Source: Nocardioides sp. NBC_00368 (GTDB taxonomy: Bacteria; Actinomycetota; Actinomycetes; Propionibacteriales; Nocardioidaceae). From it: a DNA stretch of 64,000 nucleotides. Under the pieces are notes generated by a model. It worked only from the letters and a program-made list of their open reading frames with translations. It was not told where the DNA came from and did not search any database. Below, in pieces: positions 42,466 through 50,986 of this stretch. Every line of letters starts with the position of its first letter. Positions within the stretch are counted from its first letter, which is position 1. The position numbers were made by a program, and so were the translations under genes. Location of the stretch: positions 4,795,001-4,859,000 of the forward strand of contig NZ_CP107970.1 of the NCBI RefSeq assembly GCF_036090055.1. Reading direction: 5' to 3'.

Positions 42466-43545
42466 ATGAGCACCCCGCAGCCCCGTCCCAGTGTCGCCGC
42501 CATGCCTGCGTACGTTGCGGGCAAGCCGCCGGTCGAGCGGCCCGGTCTGGTGACCTACAAGCTCTCCTCCAACGAGAACCCCTACCCGCCGCTCGACGGC
42601 GTGGTGGAGATCGCCGCGGAGGCGGCCGGGCGGGTCAACCGCTACCCCGACGCGGGCAGCACCGAGCTCTACGACGCGCTCGCCAAGGCCTACGGCGTGC
42701 ACGCCGAGGAGCTCGCGCTCTCGACCGGCGCCGTGGCGCTCATCTTCCAGCTGGTCTCGGCCTACTGCGGCCCCGAGGACGAGGTCGTCTTCGCCTGGCG
42801 CAGCTTCGAGGCCTACCCGATCGCGGTCCTCGCCGCCGGGGCGACGGCGGTGAAGGTGCCGGTCACCGACGACGGGCGCCACGACCTCGACGCGATGGCG
42901 GCGGCCGTCACGGAGCGTACGAAGGTCGTGTTCGTCTGCACCCCGAACAACCCGACCGGCACCTCGGTCACCCAGTCCGAGCTCGACGCCTTCCTCGACA
43001 AGGTGCCCGAGCACGTGCTGGTCGTGGTCGACGAGGCCTATGCCGAGTTCGTACGCATGGACGACGCCGTCGACGGCATCGCCACCTACCGGGGCCGTTC
43101 CAACGTGGTCGTGCTGCGTACGTTCTCCAAGGCCTACGGGCTCGCCGGCTTCCGGGTCGGCTACGCCTTCGCGCCCGCGCCGATCGCCGCCACCCTGCGG
43201 GCGATGGCGCTGCCGTTCGGGGTCAACGTCGTCGCGCAGGCGGCCGGCGTCGCCTCGCTCGAGCGGCAGGCCGAGCTGCTCGCGCGCGTGGATGACCTGG
43301 TGGCCGAGCGGGCCCGGGTCGTCGACGGGATCCGCGCCGCGGGCTGGGACATCCCCGACGCCCAGGGCAACTTCGTGTGGTTCGCCTTCGGATCCGCCGA
43401 GCGCTGCGCCGCCTTCGCGGCGGCTGCGGACGAGATCGGCCTGATGGTCCGCCCCTACCCGCCCGAGGGTGTGCGCGTCTCGATCGGCGAGGCCGAGGCC
43501 AACACTCGTCTCATCGAGCTCGCGGGTTCTTTCCCGAGGGACTGA
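42466..43545 (+). CDS. Histidinol-phosphate/aromatic aminotransferase
   Basis: A 359-residue class I/II PLP enzyme with Lys222 in TFSKAYGLAGFRVGYA, substrate motif SSNENPYPP, NNPTGT, and VDEAYAEF. It matches HisC or the closely related aromatic transaminase Pat. With no other his genes nearby and a location after a DDAH-type gene, a role in aromatic or guanidino amino acid metabolism is as likely as histidine synthesis. Confidence 0.87.
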   Translation: MSTPQPRPSVAAMPAYVAGKPPVERPGLVTYKLSSNENPYPPLDGVVEIAAEAAGRVNRYPDAGSTELYDALAKAYGVHAEELALSTGAVALIFQLVSAYCGPEDEVVFAWRSFEAYPIAVLAAGATAVKVPVTDDGRHDLDAMAAAVTERTKVVFVCTPNNPTGTSVTQSELDAFLDKVPEHVLVVVDEAYAEFVRMDDAVDGIATYRGRSNVVVLRTFSKAYGLAGFRVGYAFAPAPIAATLRAMALPFGVNVVAQAAGVASLERQAELLARVDDLVAERARVVDGIRAAGWDIPDAQGNFVWFAFGSAERCAAFAAAADEIGLMVRPYPPEGVRVSIGEAEANTRLIELAGSFPRD

Positions 43546-43564
43546 GGACGGGCGTTTCGCCCAA

Positions 43565-43604
43565 AGCAGAGGTCCAGCAGCGTGAACGCCGCTGGACCTC
43601 TGCT
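43565..43604. terminator. Terminator hairpin
   Basis: GCAGAGGTCCAGC (43566-43578) and its complement (43591-43603), with an inner GCG/CGC pairing, between the convergent aminotransferase and Pro-rich genes. Confidence 0.8.
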
Positions 43605-43637
43605 ATGTGGTTGCCAGGTGTTGGTGAAGGTGTGCCT

Positions 43638-44309
43638 CTACGGCAGCGGGAGCTTCCCGAGGATCGAGCTGAGCAGGTCGGTCAGGATCGGGCCGACCAC
43701 CGGGAGGCTGTTGACGATGCCCAGCAGGCTGTCCGTGACGCTGGGGAGCCCAGGAATGCCCGGGACCGGAACGTCCGGGATCGGGACATCGGGAATCGGA
43801 ACGTCCGGGACGGGAACATCCGGAACGGGAACGTCCGGGGCGGGAACGTCCGCAGCAGGCTTCTCCGGGGACTCGCTGCCCGGAAGGGGTACGTCCGGCA
43901 CCGGGTTGTCCGGGACAGGGACGTCCGGAACCTCGGGCGTGTCCGGCACCTCGGGAACGTCCGGGGTGTCTGGGACCTCAGGTGCGTCCGGGACGTCCGG
44001 GGTCTCAGGGGTGTCCGGGACCTCGGGTACGTCCGGGGTGTCCGGAGCGTCGGGTACGTCAGGAGTGTCCGGGGCGTCGGGGACGTCCGGGGTCTCAGGT
44101 ACGTCCGGAGTGTCCGGGACCTCGGGGCTGTCCGGAACGTCCGGAACGTCCGGAGGCGGACAGTCAGGGGCCGGGCTGGCCGGGGCAGGAGATTCCGGCA
44201 CCGGGCAGTCGGGGACTGGAGGAGGAACGGGGCTCGCCACAGCTGGTGCGGCGGCCGTGGCCAGTGCGAATCCGGCGGCGACAGCGGCGATTCGAGTCCG
44301 AGAATTCAC
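43638..44309 (-). CDS. Secreted Pro-Asp repeat protein
   Basis: A 223-residue protein: Sec signal peptide (MNSRTRIAAVAAGFALATAAAPAVASP), then about 140 residues in which nearly every third residue is Pro with Asp, Glu, Val or Thr between (units like DVPDTPDVPEV), then a hydrophobic tail LPSVTDSLLGIVNSLPVVGPILTDLLSSILGKLPLP. The repeats should form an extended polyproline-II stalk with strong negative charge; the tail may anchor it. AAGGAG six bases before GTG 44309 supports this start and strand. Function unknown; a surface stalk or metal/cation-binding role is possible. The DNA repeats are imperfect, with a GTCCGG core. Confidence 0.8.
   Translation of the reverse strand: MNSRTRIAAVAAGFALATAAAPAVASPVPPPVPDCPVPESPAPASPAPDCPPPDVPDVPDSPEVPDTPDVPETPDVPDAPDTPDVPDAPDTPDVPEVPDTPETPDVPDAPEVPDTPDVPEVPDTPEVPDVPVPDNPVPDVPLPGSESPEKPAADVPAPDVPVPDVPVPDVPIPDVPIPDVPVPGIPGLPSVTDSLLGIVNSLPVVGPILTDLLSSILGKLPLP
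43750..44200. repeat. Short tandem repeats encoding the Pro-Asp stalk
   Basis: Imperfect 9- and 18-base units around GTCCGG(G/A)NC(C/G)TC, maintained in frame with the minus-strand gene. Confidence 0.75.
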
Positions 44310-44861
44310 GAAATCTCCTTTGTTTGCTGTGAGGTCGTGACTCATGAATCCTGAAGCGAATTGAAGCATAAAGTCAAGAACTTTCTTGAACTTATCGATT
44401 CCTATTCCTTCGGTCGATTTCGTGGCGTAAACTCATTCGACCGCTTTCTCTGGGGTCGAAAGTCAGGCAACCCTCACAAGAGGATCCATGCGACTTCATC
44501 GCAGGTGAAACGCTGTGTTCTGGTTCCGGCTGGCGCTGCCGCCGCGGCGCCGACAGCCACGGATAAGTCGTCGCGATATCGGTTCTCGGCGCCGATAGGA
44601 GGGCTGGTTTGGATGAAACCCCAGGGGGTAATCGGGAAACGCCTGGACACGGGCCGCGACGTTTAGTCGGGATGAAATGCGTTTACCAATCAACGGATTC
44701 CGGGCCCTTTGGATCGTCGTCGTGGTAGCTCACTTCGACACCGGATAGGGGTTTGAATACGGCTCGTCGTCGCGCGGTGCCCCGCGCTCGGACCCGGCCG
44801 GTCGGCGCGAACCCGGCGGTTCGTTACCCCCGTGCAACCTGGATCGGTCAGGCTTGCCCCC
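44310..44861. other. Gene-poor, AT-richer intergenic stretch
   Basis: No convincing gene: a 101-codon open frame at 44361-44666 has no ribosome site and odd composition. Visible structures are TCAAGAA-CT-TTCTTGA (44374-44389), a 7-bp stem CGGTCGA/TCGACCG (44411-44443) and TATCGG/CCGATA (44577-44597). TTGACT on the minus strand near 44377 could be part of the Pro-rich gene's promoter. A long 5' leader or regulatory RNA for either neighbour is possible. Confidence 0.5.
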
Positions 44862-47800
44862 ATGTCGATCAAGGTTGCGCTCGAGCATCGAACCACCTAC
44901 GAGTTCGCGCAGCCGGTCAGGGTCAGCCCGCACGTCGTACGTCTGCGTCCGGCGCCGCACACCCGGACCCCGATCGAGGCCTACTCGCTGTCGGTGACCC
45001 CATCGACGCACTTCGTCAACTGGCAGCAGGACCCGTTCGGCAACTGGCTCGCGCGGCTGGTCTTCCCGGAGAAGACCGACAAGCTCGAGATCACGGTCGG
45101 GCTGGTCGCCGACATGGTGGTGATCAACCCCTTCGACTTCTTCGTGGAGGACTACGCCGAGAGCTTCCCGTTCGACTACGAGCCGGAGCTGAAGGCCGAC
45201 CTGGCGCCCTACCTCCGTGACGTGGAGTCGGCGGCGGAGGCCGATGCCTGGCGACGACGACTGCCGGCGCTGCCGGAGGACGGCGTCCGCACGGTCGACT
45301 TCCTGGCGAGCCTTAACCGCGCGGTCAACGCGGACGTCGCCTACTCGGTGCGCATGGAGCCGGGTGTACAGACCCCCGACGAGACCCTGCGAATAGGTGT
45401 CGGGTCGTGCCGTGACTCGGCCTGGCTGCTGGTGTCGCTGCTGCGTCAGTACGGTCTCGCAGCCCGGTTCGTCTCGGGCTATCTGGTGCAGCTGGCCGCC
45501 GACCAGGAGTCGCTCGACGGCCCGTCCGGGCCGACCGAGGACTTCACCGACCTGCATGCGTGGTGCGAGGTGTTCGTTCCCGGCGCCGGCTGGATCGGGC
45601 TCGACCCGACGTCGGCCCTGTTCGCGGGGGAGGGTCACATCCCGCTCTCGGCGACCCCGCACCCGTCCTCCGCGGCGCCGATCGAGGGTGCCACCGACCC
45701 GGTCGAGGTCAGCTTCTCCTTCGCCAACGAGGTCACCCGCGTCCATGAGGACCCGCGGGTGACGCTGCCCTACACCGACCGGGAGTGGGCCCGTATCGAC
45801 GCCCTCGGCGAGGCCGTCGACCGGCGTCTTCAGACCGGGGGCGTCGAGCTCACGATGGGCGGCGAGCCGACCTTCGTCTCGCTCGACGACCAGACCTCCG
45901 CGCAGTGGAACACCGACGCCGACGGCCCGCACAAGCGAGAGCTCGCCGCGGATCTGGCCGAGCGCCTGCGCAAGGTCTACGGCAACGGCGGCATCGTCCA
46001 CCGGGGCCAGGGCAAGTGGTACCCCGGCGAACCCCTTCCGCGCTGGAACATCGATCTGCAGTGGCGTACGGACGGCGAGCCCCTCTGGTCCGACCCCACC
46101 CTCTTCGCCGACCCCTGGGCCCCCGCCGAGACGTCGGGCACGTCGGCCGAGACGTCGCGCACGTCGGCCGAGACGTCACTCGATGACGCCTCGCCCGACC
46201 TAAGTGACGCTTCGGGCGACCTGAGTGACGCCTCGGCCGACCGGGGTGACGCTTCGGCAGTTGGGGTTCGCATCGCCAGGATCCTCGGGCTGCCGGAGGA
46301 GCAGGTGCTCCCTGCGTACGAGGATCCGCTGGCGAAGCTCGCCCAGGAGGTGCGTCAGCCTGCTGGGCCGAAGCCGGACGACGCGGCGAGCCGGGGCGAC
46401 CTGAACGTCACCGAGCTCGACAAGGAGGTCACCGAGCCGGTCGGGTGGGTGATCCCGATCAACACCGACGACGGGGAGTGGACGAGCCCGCGGTGGCGGT
46501 TCCGGCGGGGACGGCTGGTGCTGGCGCCCGGCACCTCGGCGATCGGGCTGCGGCTGCCGCTGGACTCGATCTCGTGGCACGACCCGGAGCTCCCCGGCGA
46601 GCCGTCCTACCTGACCGCGGCCGAGCCGCTGCACCCCGAGATCCCGCAGGTCACCGTCACCGATCCCGACGAGGCGCCGACCACTGCGCTGGCGATCGAG
46701 GAGCGCGACGGGCTGGTCCACGTGTTCCTGCCACCGACCGACCGGTTGGAGGACTACGTGACGTTGCTCCGGGTGATCGAGCAGGCCGTCACCGAGGCCG
46801 GTACGCAGGTCGTGCTCGAGGGCTACGGTCCGCCGCCCGACGCGCGTCTGGCGCGGCTGACGGTCACGCCGGACCCGGGTGTGATCGAGGTCAACGTCCA
46901 GCCGACCGGGACCTGGGCGGAGCAGCGCGAGCTGATCACGACGCTCTACGAGCAGGCGCGACAGGTCCGGCTGTCCACCGAGAAGTTCGACCTCGACGGA
47001 CTCCACACCGGCACCGGCGGCGGCAACCATCTCACCCTCGGCGGCCGGAGCCCCGAGCGCAGCCCGCTGCTCCGCCGACCCGACCTGCTGGCCAGCCTGA
47101 TCCGCTACTGGCAGCGTCACCCCTCCCTCTCCTATCTCTTCTCAGGCAGGTTCGTCGGCCCGACCAGCCAGGCGCCGAGGTTCGACGAAGGCCGCCCGGA
47201 GGCGGTCTACGAGATGGAGATCGCGCTCCAGGAGGTCGCCCGGATCACCCGCGAGCACCCGGAGCCCCGCCCCTGGATGATCGATCGCGCCCTGCGCCAC
47301 CTGCTCACCGACCTGACCGGCAACACCCATCGCGCCGAGTTCTGCATCGACAAGCTCTACTCCCCGGACTCGTCGAGGGGACGTCTCGGGCTCCTCGAGC
47401 TCCGCGGCTTCGAGATGCCGCCGCACCCGCAGATGGCCCTGCTGCAGTCCCTCCTGGTCCGGAGCCTGGTCGCGTGGTTCTGGGAGGAGCCGTACGAAGC
47501 GCCCCTCATCCGCCACGGGAGCGCCCTCCACGAGGACTTCCTGCTCCCGCAGGGCTGCCTGCGCGACATCGAGGAGGTCGTCGCCGACCTGCGCCGCCAC
47601 GGGATCCCGTTCGAGTCGCAGTGGCTGGCTGCGTACGCCGAGTTCCGTTTTCCGCGGATCGGGTTCGCGCGCGTAGGAGAGATCGAGCTGGAGCTGCGCC
47701 AGGCGATCGAGCCATGGAACGTGCTCGGCGAGGAGGCCACGGGGTCCGGTACGTCACGCTACGTCGACTCCTCGGTCGAGCGGGTCCAGATCTCGGCGAG

Positions 47801-48215
47801 AGGGATCGACCTCGACCGGCACCTGGTGACGTGCCAGGGTGTTCCTGTGCCGCTGACCCCCACCTCGTCGTCCGCTGATGCGTTCTATGCGGGCATCCGG
47901 TTCAAGGCGTGGAGCCCGTGGTCCAGCCTGCACCCGACCATCGACGTCCAGGCCCCGCTCCACTTCGACGTCGTCGACATCGCCTCCGAGACCAGCATCG
48001 GTGGCGCGACCTACCACGTCGTCCACCCGGGCGGCCGCAGCTACGACCACCCGCCCGTGAACGCCAACGAGGCCGAAGCGCGTCGCGCCAGCCGGTTCGA
48101 GGCGCGCGGCCACACGTCAGGTCGTCTGAACGTAGCCGAGATGCGTACGCGAGCGGCCAACGCGACAACCCCGGACAACCCCCACACCCTCGACCTCCGC
48201 AGAGTGGTCCGCTGA
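44862..48215 (+). CDS. Transglutaminase-DUF2126 fusion protein
   Basis: A 1117-residue protein: N-terminal transglutaminase-associated beta domain (IKVALEHRTTYEF to about 85), transglutaminase/protease core with C183 (GSCRDSAW), H232 (LHAWCE) and D248 (LDPTSA), then a long DUF2126 region to the end (TGGGNHLTLGG, LRGFEMPPHPQMALLQ). Size and order match mycobacterial Rv2566-type proteins. Between the parts, residues about 423-467 are a low-complexity linker made of 21-base tandem repeats (46128-46268). The catalytic triad is intact, so it may cut or cross-link peptides; in this gene set it is thought to work with an ATP-grasp ligase. ATG 44862 has no clear ribosome site. Confidence 0.87.
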   Translation: MSIKVALEHRTTYEFAQPVRVSPHVVRLRPAPHTRTPIEAYSLSVTPSTHFVNWQQDPFGNWLARLVFPEKTDKLEITVGLVADMVVINPFDFFVEDYAESFPFDYEPELKADLAPYLRDVESAAEADAWRRRLPALPEDGVRTVDFLASLNRAVNADVAYSVRMEPGVQTPDETLRIGVGSCRDSAWLLVSLLRQYGLAARFVSGYLVQLAADQESLDGPSGPTEDFTDLHAWCEVFVPGAGWIGLDPTSALFAGEGHIPLSATPHPSSAAPIEGATDPVEVSFSFANEVTRVHEDPRVTLPYTDREWARIDALGEAVDRRLQTGGVELTMGGEPTFVSLDDQTSAQWNTDADGPHKRELAADLAERLRKVYGNGGIVHRGQGKWYPGEPLPRWNIDLQWRTDGEPLWSDPTLFADPWAPAETSGTSAETSRTSAETSLDDASPDLSDASGDLSDASADRGDASAVGVRIARILGLPEEQVLPAYEDPLAKLAQEVRQPAGPKPDDAASRGDLNVTELDKEVTEPVGWVIPINTDDGEWTSPRWRFRRGRLVLAPGTSAIGLRLPLDSISWHDPELPGEPSYLTAAEPLHPEIPQVTVTDPDEAPTTALAIEERDGLVHVFLPPTDRLEDYVTLLRVIEQAVTEAGTQVVLEGYGPPPDARLARLTVTPDPGVIEVNVQPTGTWAEQRELITTLYEQARQVRLSTEKFDLDGLHTGTGGGNHLTLGGRSPERSPLLRRPDLLASLIRYWQRHPSLSYLFSGRFVGPTSQAPRFDEGRPEAVYEMEIALQEVARITREHPEPRPWMIDRALRHLLTDLTGNTHRAEFCIDKLYSPDSSRGRLGLLELRGFEMPPHPQMALLQSLLVRSLVAWFWEEPYEAPLIRHGSALHEDFLLPQGCLRDIEEVVADLRRHGIPFESQWLAAYAEFRFPRIGFARVGEIELELRQAIEPWNVLGEEATGSGTSRYVDSSVERVQISARGIDLDRHLVTCQGVPVPLTPTSSSADAFYAGIRFKAWSPWSSLHPTIDVQAPLHFDVVDIASETSIGGATYHVVHPGGRSYDHPPVNANEAEARRASRFEARGHTSGRLNVAEMRTRAANATTPDNPHTLDLRRVVR
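46128..46268. repeat. Two back-to-back 21-base tandem repeat families in a linker
   Basis: GAGACGTC begins units at 46128, 46149 and 46170; then GACGCYTCG begins units at 46185, 46206, 46227 and 46248. Each period is 21 bases (7 codons, e.g. AETSGTS). A similar GAGACGTC 21-base repeat lies in the E2 linker at 61174. Confidence 0.8.
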
Positions 48216-48249
48216 GTCATGTGGTCGACTTCGTGCCGGGTTTGCCGGG

Positions 48250-48308
48250 TAGTCCAGGGAGTTTTTGTCGCTCTACTGGCCAGTAACCGACGGAAACTCC
48301 CTGGACTA
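48250..48308. repeat. Long intergenic hairpin C with nested palindromes
   Basis: TAGTCCAGGGAGTTT (48250-48264) pairs perfectly with 48294-48308; inside, GTCG/CGAC pairs and the centre is the palindrome TACTGGCCAGTA (48274-48285). It lies between two co-directional genes of the same set. Confidence 0.8.
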
Positions 48309-48328
48309 TCCCCCGCCAGGGGTGCCCG

Positions 48329-50812
48329 GTGACCGTCCTCCGTGAGTACGCCGACGCCCTCGGCCTCCTCGACGCGACCGACCAGCCCTACGACGAGGTC
48401 GTCGGGCCCGACGGCACCCTGCGCCCGGCGTGGAAGCCGATGGCCGAGACGGCCGTCTCGATCACACCGGCCACGCTGAGCCGGATCGGCCACGACGTCG
48501 AGCGGTTCCTCGCCGACGACGGGGTCACCTACCTGCGCCCCGGCGCCAAGCCCGAGCCCTGGCGGCTCGACCCGGTGCCGCTCGTCATCGACCCGGCGCA
48601 GTGGCGCGTCCTGGAGGTCGGCCTGGCCCAGCGCGCCGAGCTGCTCAACGCGATCCTGGTCGACCTCTACGGCCCGCAGCGCCTGCTCGCGGACGGGATC
48701 GTCCCGGCGGCGGTGGTCTTCGGCCACCAGGGGTTCCACCGCGTCGCCGCCCGTGCCAGCAACCATGACCCGCGGCCGCTCGTCCTGGCCGCCACCGACC
48801 TCGGCCGCACCCCCGACGGCGAGTGGCGGGTGCTCGCCGACCGCACCCAGGCCCCCTCCGGCATCGGCTACGCGATGGAGAACCGCCGGGTGATCAGCCG
48901 GGTGCTCCCCGAGCTCCACCGCGACGCCGGGCTGCACCGGATGGAGCCCTACTTCGCCGCTCTCCGCTCGGCCCTCCTCGAGTCCGCGCCCGGCGACCAG
49001 GCCGACCCCCGGGTCGTCGTCCTCTCCCCGGGAACCCACTCCGAGACCGCCTACGACCAGGCATTCCTCGCCTCGACGCTCGGCTTCCCGCTGGTCCAGG
49101 GCGCCGACCTGACCGTACGCAACGGCGAGGTCCTCATGCGTGGCCACGGCGACCGGCTGGAGCGGGTCGACGTGATCCTGCGCCGGGTCGACGCGACCTG
49201 GTCCGACCCCCTCGAGCTCCGCGGTGACAGCCAGCTCGGCGTCGCCGGCCTGATCGAGGCCGTACGCCGCGGCAACGTGCGCGTCGTCAACGGGTTCGGC
49301 GCCGGCGTGCTCGAGAACCCCGGGCTCGTTCCCTACCTTCCCGCCGCGTGCGAAGCGCTGCTCCGGGAGCCGCTGCGGCTCGGTTCGATCGCCACCTGGT
49401 GGTGCGGTGACCAGGTCCAGCGTGCGGAGGTCGAGCGGCGGCTGGATGCTCAGACTCCGTCGTCCCGAACCGTGGTGGTGCGGACGCTCGAGGGCGCCAT
49501 CGTCACCGGGACCCCCGAGGAGCTGCGCGCCAAGATCGCGGCGGACCCGTACCGCTACGTCGGGCAGGAGCAGATCACCCTCTCCCAGGCCCCGACGTGG
49601 GCAGAAGGGCACGGCGCGGTCGGCCGGCCGCTGACGCTGCGTACGTTCTCCTTGAGATACGGCTCTGCCTACCGCCCGCTGGTCGGCGGCCTGGCCTCGG
49701 TCCGGGCCGACGAGACCGGCCTGCCGCCGTGCAGCAAGGACGTCTGGGTGCTCAAGGAGTCGCCGCAGGACGCTGACCAGGGCCTGGCTGACGTGCTCCC
49801 GATGACCCACACCCGCTCGGTGACGGTGCTCGTCCCGCGCGCGCTCGAGGACATGTACTGGTCGGGTCGCTACGCGGAGCGTGCCGAGGACCTCATCCGG
49901 CTCATCCTGGCCACCCACGTGCTGGCGGAGGACTTCAGGACCAGGCCGCGTACGTCCGGAGGCGTCAGCCTCGAGGTCATGCTGAGCGCTCTCGACCGGC
50001 TGGCCGGGCACGGCCGGGCGGATGCGGATATCGACGCCGAGTTCCGCTCGATGCTGCTGGACGCCGACCGGCCGGGGTCGGCGGCGCAGTCGCTGGCCGG
50101 GATGCGGCAGGCCTTCAGCGGCGTACGCGACCAGCTCAGCCCCGACATGTGGCGGATCTTCTCCTCGACCGACCGTGCGGCCGAGGAGCTCCGGAGCAAT
50201 CCGCACTCGCTGCAGATCGCCGAGTCGGGCGCCGAGATGCTGCACGGGATCCTGGCGATGCAGGGGGTCGTGGCGAGCATGATCCGCGACGAGGGCTACC
50301 ACTCGATCCGGCTGGGCCGCTTCCTGGAGCGCGCCATGCAGATCTGCCTCCTGCTCCGCGCGACCACGACCGTACGCCGCGGTCTCGAGGTCGACCGCGC
50401 GGTGCTCAACGCGGTCCTCGCCTCGGCCGAGTCCGCGGTCACCCACCGCCGCCGCTACCGGGGCTACGTACGCACCGGGGGAGTGCTCGACCTGCTGATC
50501 ATGGACCGCGACAACCCGCGCTCGCTGGCCTTCTGTCTCGACGAGCTGCGGCTCCACCTCACCAAGCTCCCCGGCTCGACCGGCTCGTCCCGCCCCGAGC
50601 GGCTCCTCGACGACATCACCGACATGCTCGACCGCACCGAGGTCGCCGGCCTCGTCGCCATCGGCGGCGTCGGCCGTCCCAACCTGGAGTCGTTCCTCGA
50701 CCAGGTCCACGCCCAGCTCGTCCGTCTCGCCGACGCCATCACCGACGTCCACTTCGCCACCGGCCCCGCCCCGCAGCCCCTCAACGCCCTCCCTGCGCAA
50801 TCGCTCACTTGA
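48329..50812 (+). CDS. Circularly permuted ATP-grasp/alpha-E fusion protein
   Basis: An 827-residue protein. Residues 1 to about 480 are a circularly permuted type 2 ATP-grasp domain (DUF404/DUF407: RPAWKPMAETAVSITPA, APSGIGYAMENRRVISR, RRVDATWSDPLELRGDS, VVNGFGAGVLENPGLVPYLP). Residues from about 505 on are an alpha-helical alpha-E domain (DUF403: ALEDMYWSGRYAERAEDLIRL, SIRLGRFLERAMQICLLLR, DNPRSLAFCLDELRLHL). Matches mycobacterial Rv2567-type fusions. ATP-grasp enzymes of this class are predicted to form peptide (amide) bonds. GTG start; follows hairpin C. Confidence 0.88.
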   Translation: MTVLREYADALGLLDATDQPYDEVVGPDGTLRPAWKPMAETAVSITPATLSRIGHDVERFLADDGVTYLRPGAKPEPWRLDPVPLVIDPAQWRVLEVGLAQRAELLNAILVDLYGPQRLLADGIVPAAVVFGHQGFHRVAARASNHDPRPLVLAATDLGRTPDGEWRVLADRTQAPSGIGYAMENRRVISRVLPELHRDAGLHRMEPYFAALRSALLESAPGDQADPRVVVLSPGTHSETAYDQAFLASTLGFPLVQGADLTVRNGEVLMRGHGDRLERVDVILRRVDATWSDPLELRGDSQLGVAGLIEAVRRGNVRVVNGFGAGVLENPGLVPYLPAACEALLREPLRLGSIATWWCGDQVQRAEVERRLDAQTPSSRTVVVRTLEGAIVTGTPEELRAKIAADPYRYVGQEQITLSQAPTWAEGHGAVGRPLTLRTFSLRYGSAYRPLVGGLASVRADETGLPPCSKDVWVLKESPQDADQGLADVLPMTHTRSVTVLVPRALEDMYWSGRYAERAEDLIRLILATHVLAEDFRTRPRTSGGVSLEVMLSALDRLAGHGRADADIDAEFRSMLLDADRPGSAAQSLAGMRQAFSGVRDQLSPDMWRIFSSTDRAAEELRSNPHSLQIAESGAEMLHGILAMQGVVASMIRDEGYHSIRLGRFLERAMQICLLLRATTTVRRGLEVDRAVLNAVLASAESAVTHRRRYRGYVRTGGVLDLLIMDRDNPRSLAFCLDELRLHLTKLPGSTGSSRPERLLDDITDMLDRTEVAGLVAIGGVGRPNLESFLDQVHAQLVRLADAITDVHFATGPAPQPLNALPAQSLT

Positions 50813-50901
50813 GCAGAGCACGGCCGTCACCACGAGCGGGCGGCTGGGAGTCCGGCGATGCTCCAGGGAATTGCAGTAGCGAGGATTACATGGGCTCCGT
50901 A

Positions 50902-50916
50902 ACGAGGTGACCTCGT
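50902..50916. promoter_or_regulatory. ACGAGGT-G-ACCTCGT palindrome
   Basis: A 15-bp odd-centred palindrome in the 174-base gap before the first small secreted-protein gene; a possible operator. No convincing promoter boxes seen around it. Confidence 0.35.
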
Positions 50917-50986
50917 CAGGATGCTTGCCACATAAACCGGCGACATTCTCGGGCAAACTCACTTCAAACGGGGAGATTCAAGTGGA

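Noticed and set aside
43750..44200. Possible CRISPR or satellite array
   Set aside because: Units are short, imperfect, without spacers and keep a coding frame; no cas genes are present.
43582..44340. Plus-strand frame with Gly-Thr-Ser repeats
   Set aside because: It is the antisense of the Pro-Asp repeat gene; only the minus strand has a signal peptide and a strong ribosome site (AAGGAG at 44315-44320).
44361..44666. 101-codon plus-strand open frame
   Set aside because: No ribosome site, no recognisable features, and composition unlike the real genes around it.
44310..44861. c-di-AMP or other known riboswitch in the long leader
   Set aside because: I looked for conserved riboswitch cores on both strands and could not match one; only short stems were found.
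48041..50962. Very long minus-strand open frame opposite the ATP-grasp/alpha-E gene
   Set aside because: Composition is that of a high-GC shadow frame (Arg, Gly, Asp, His runs) and the plus-strand protein has clear domains.
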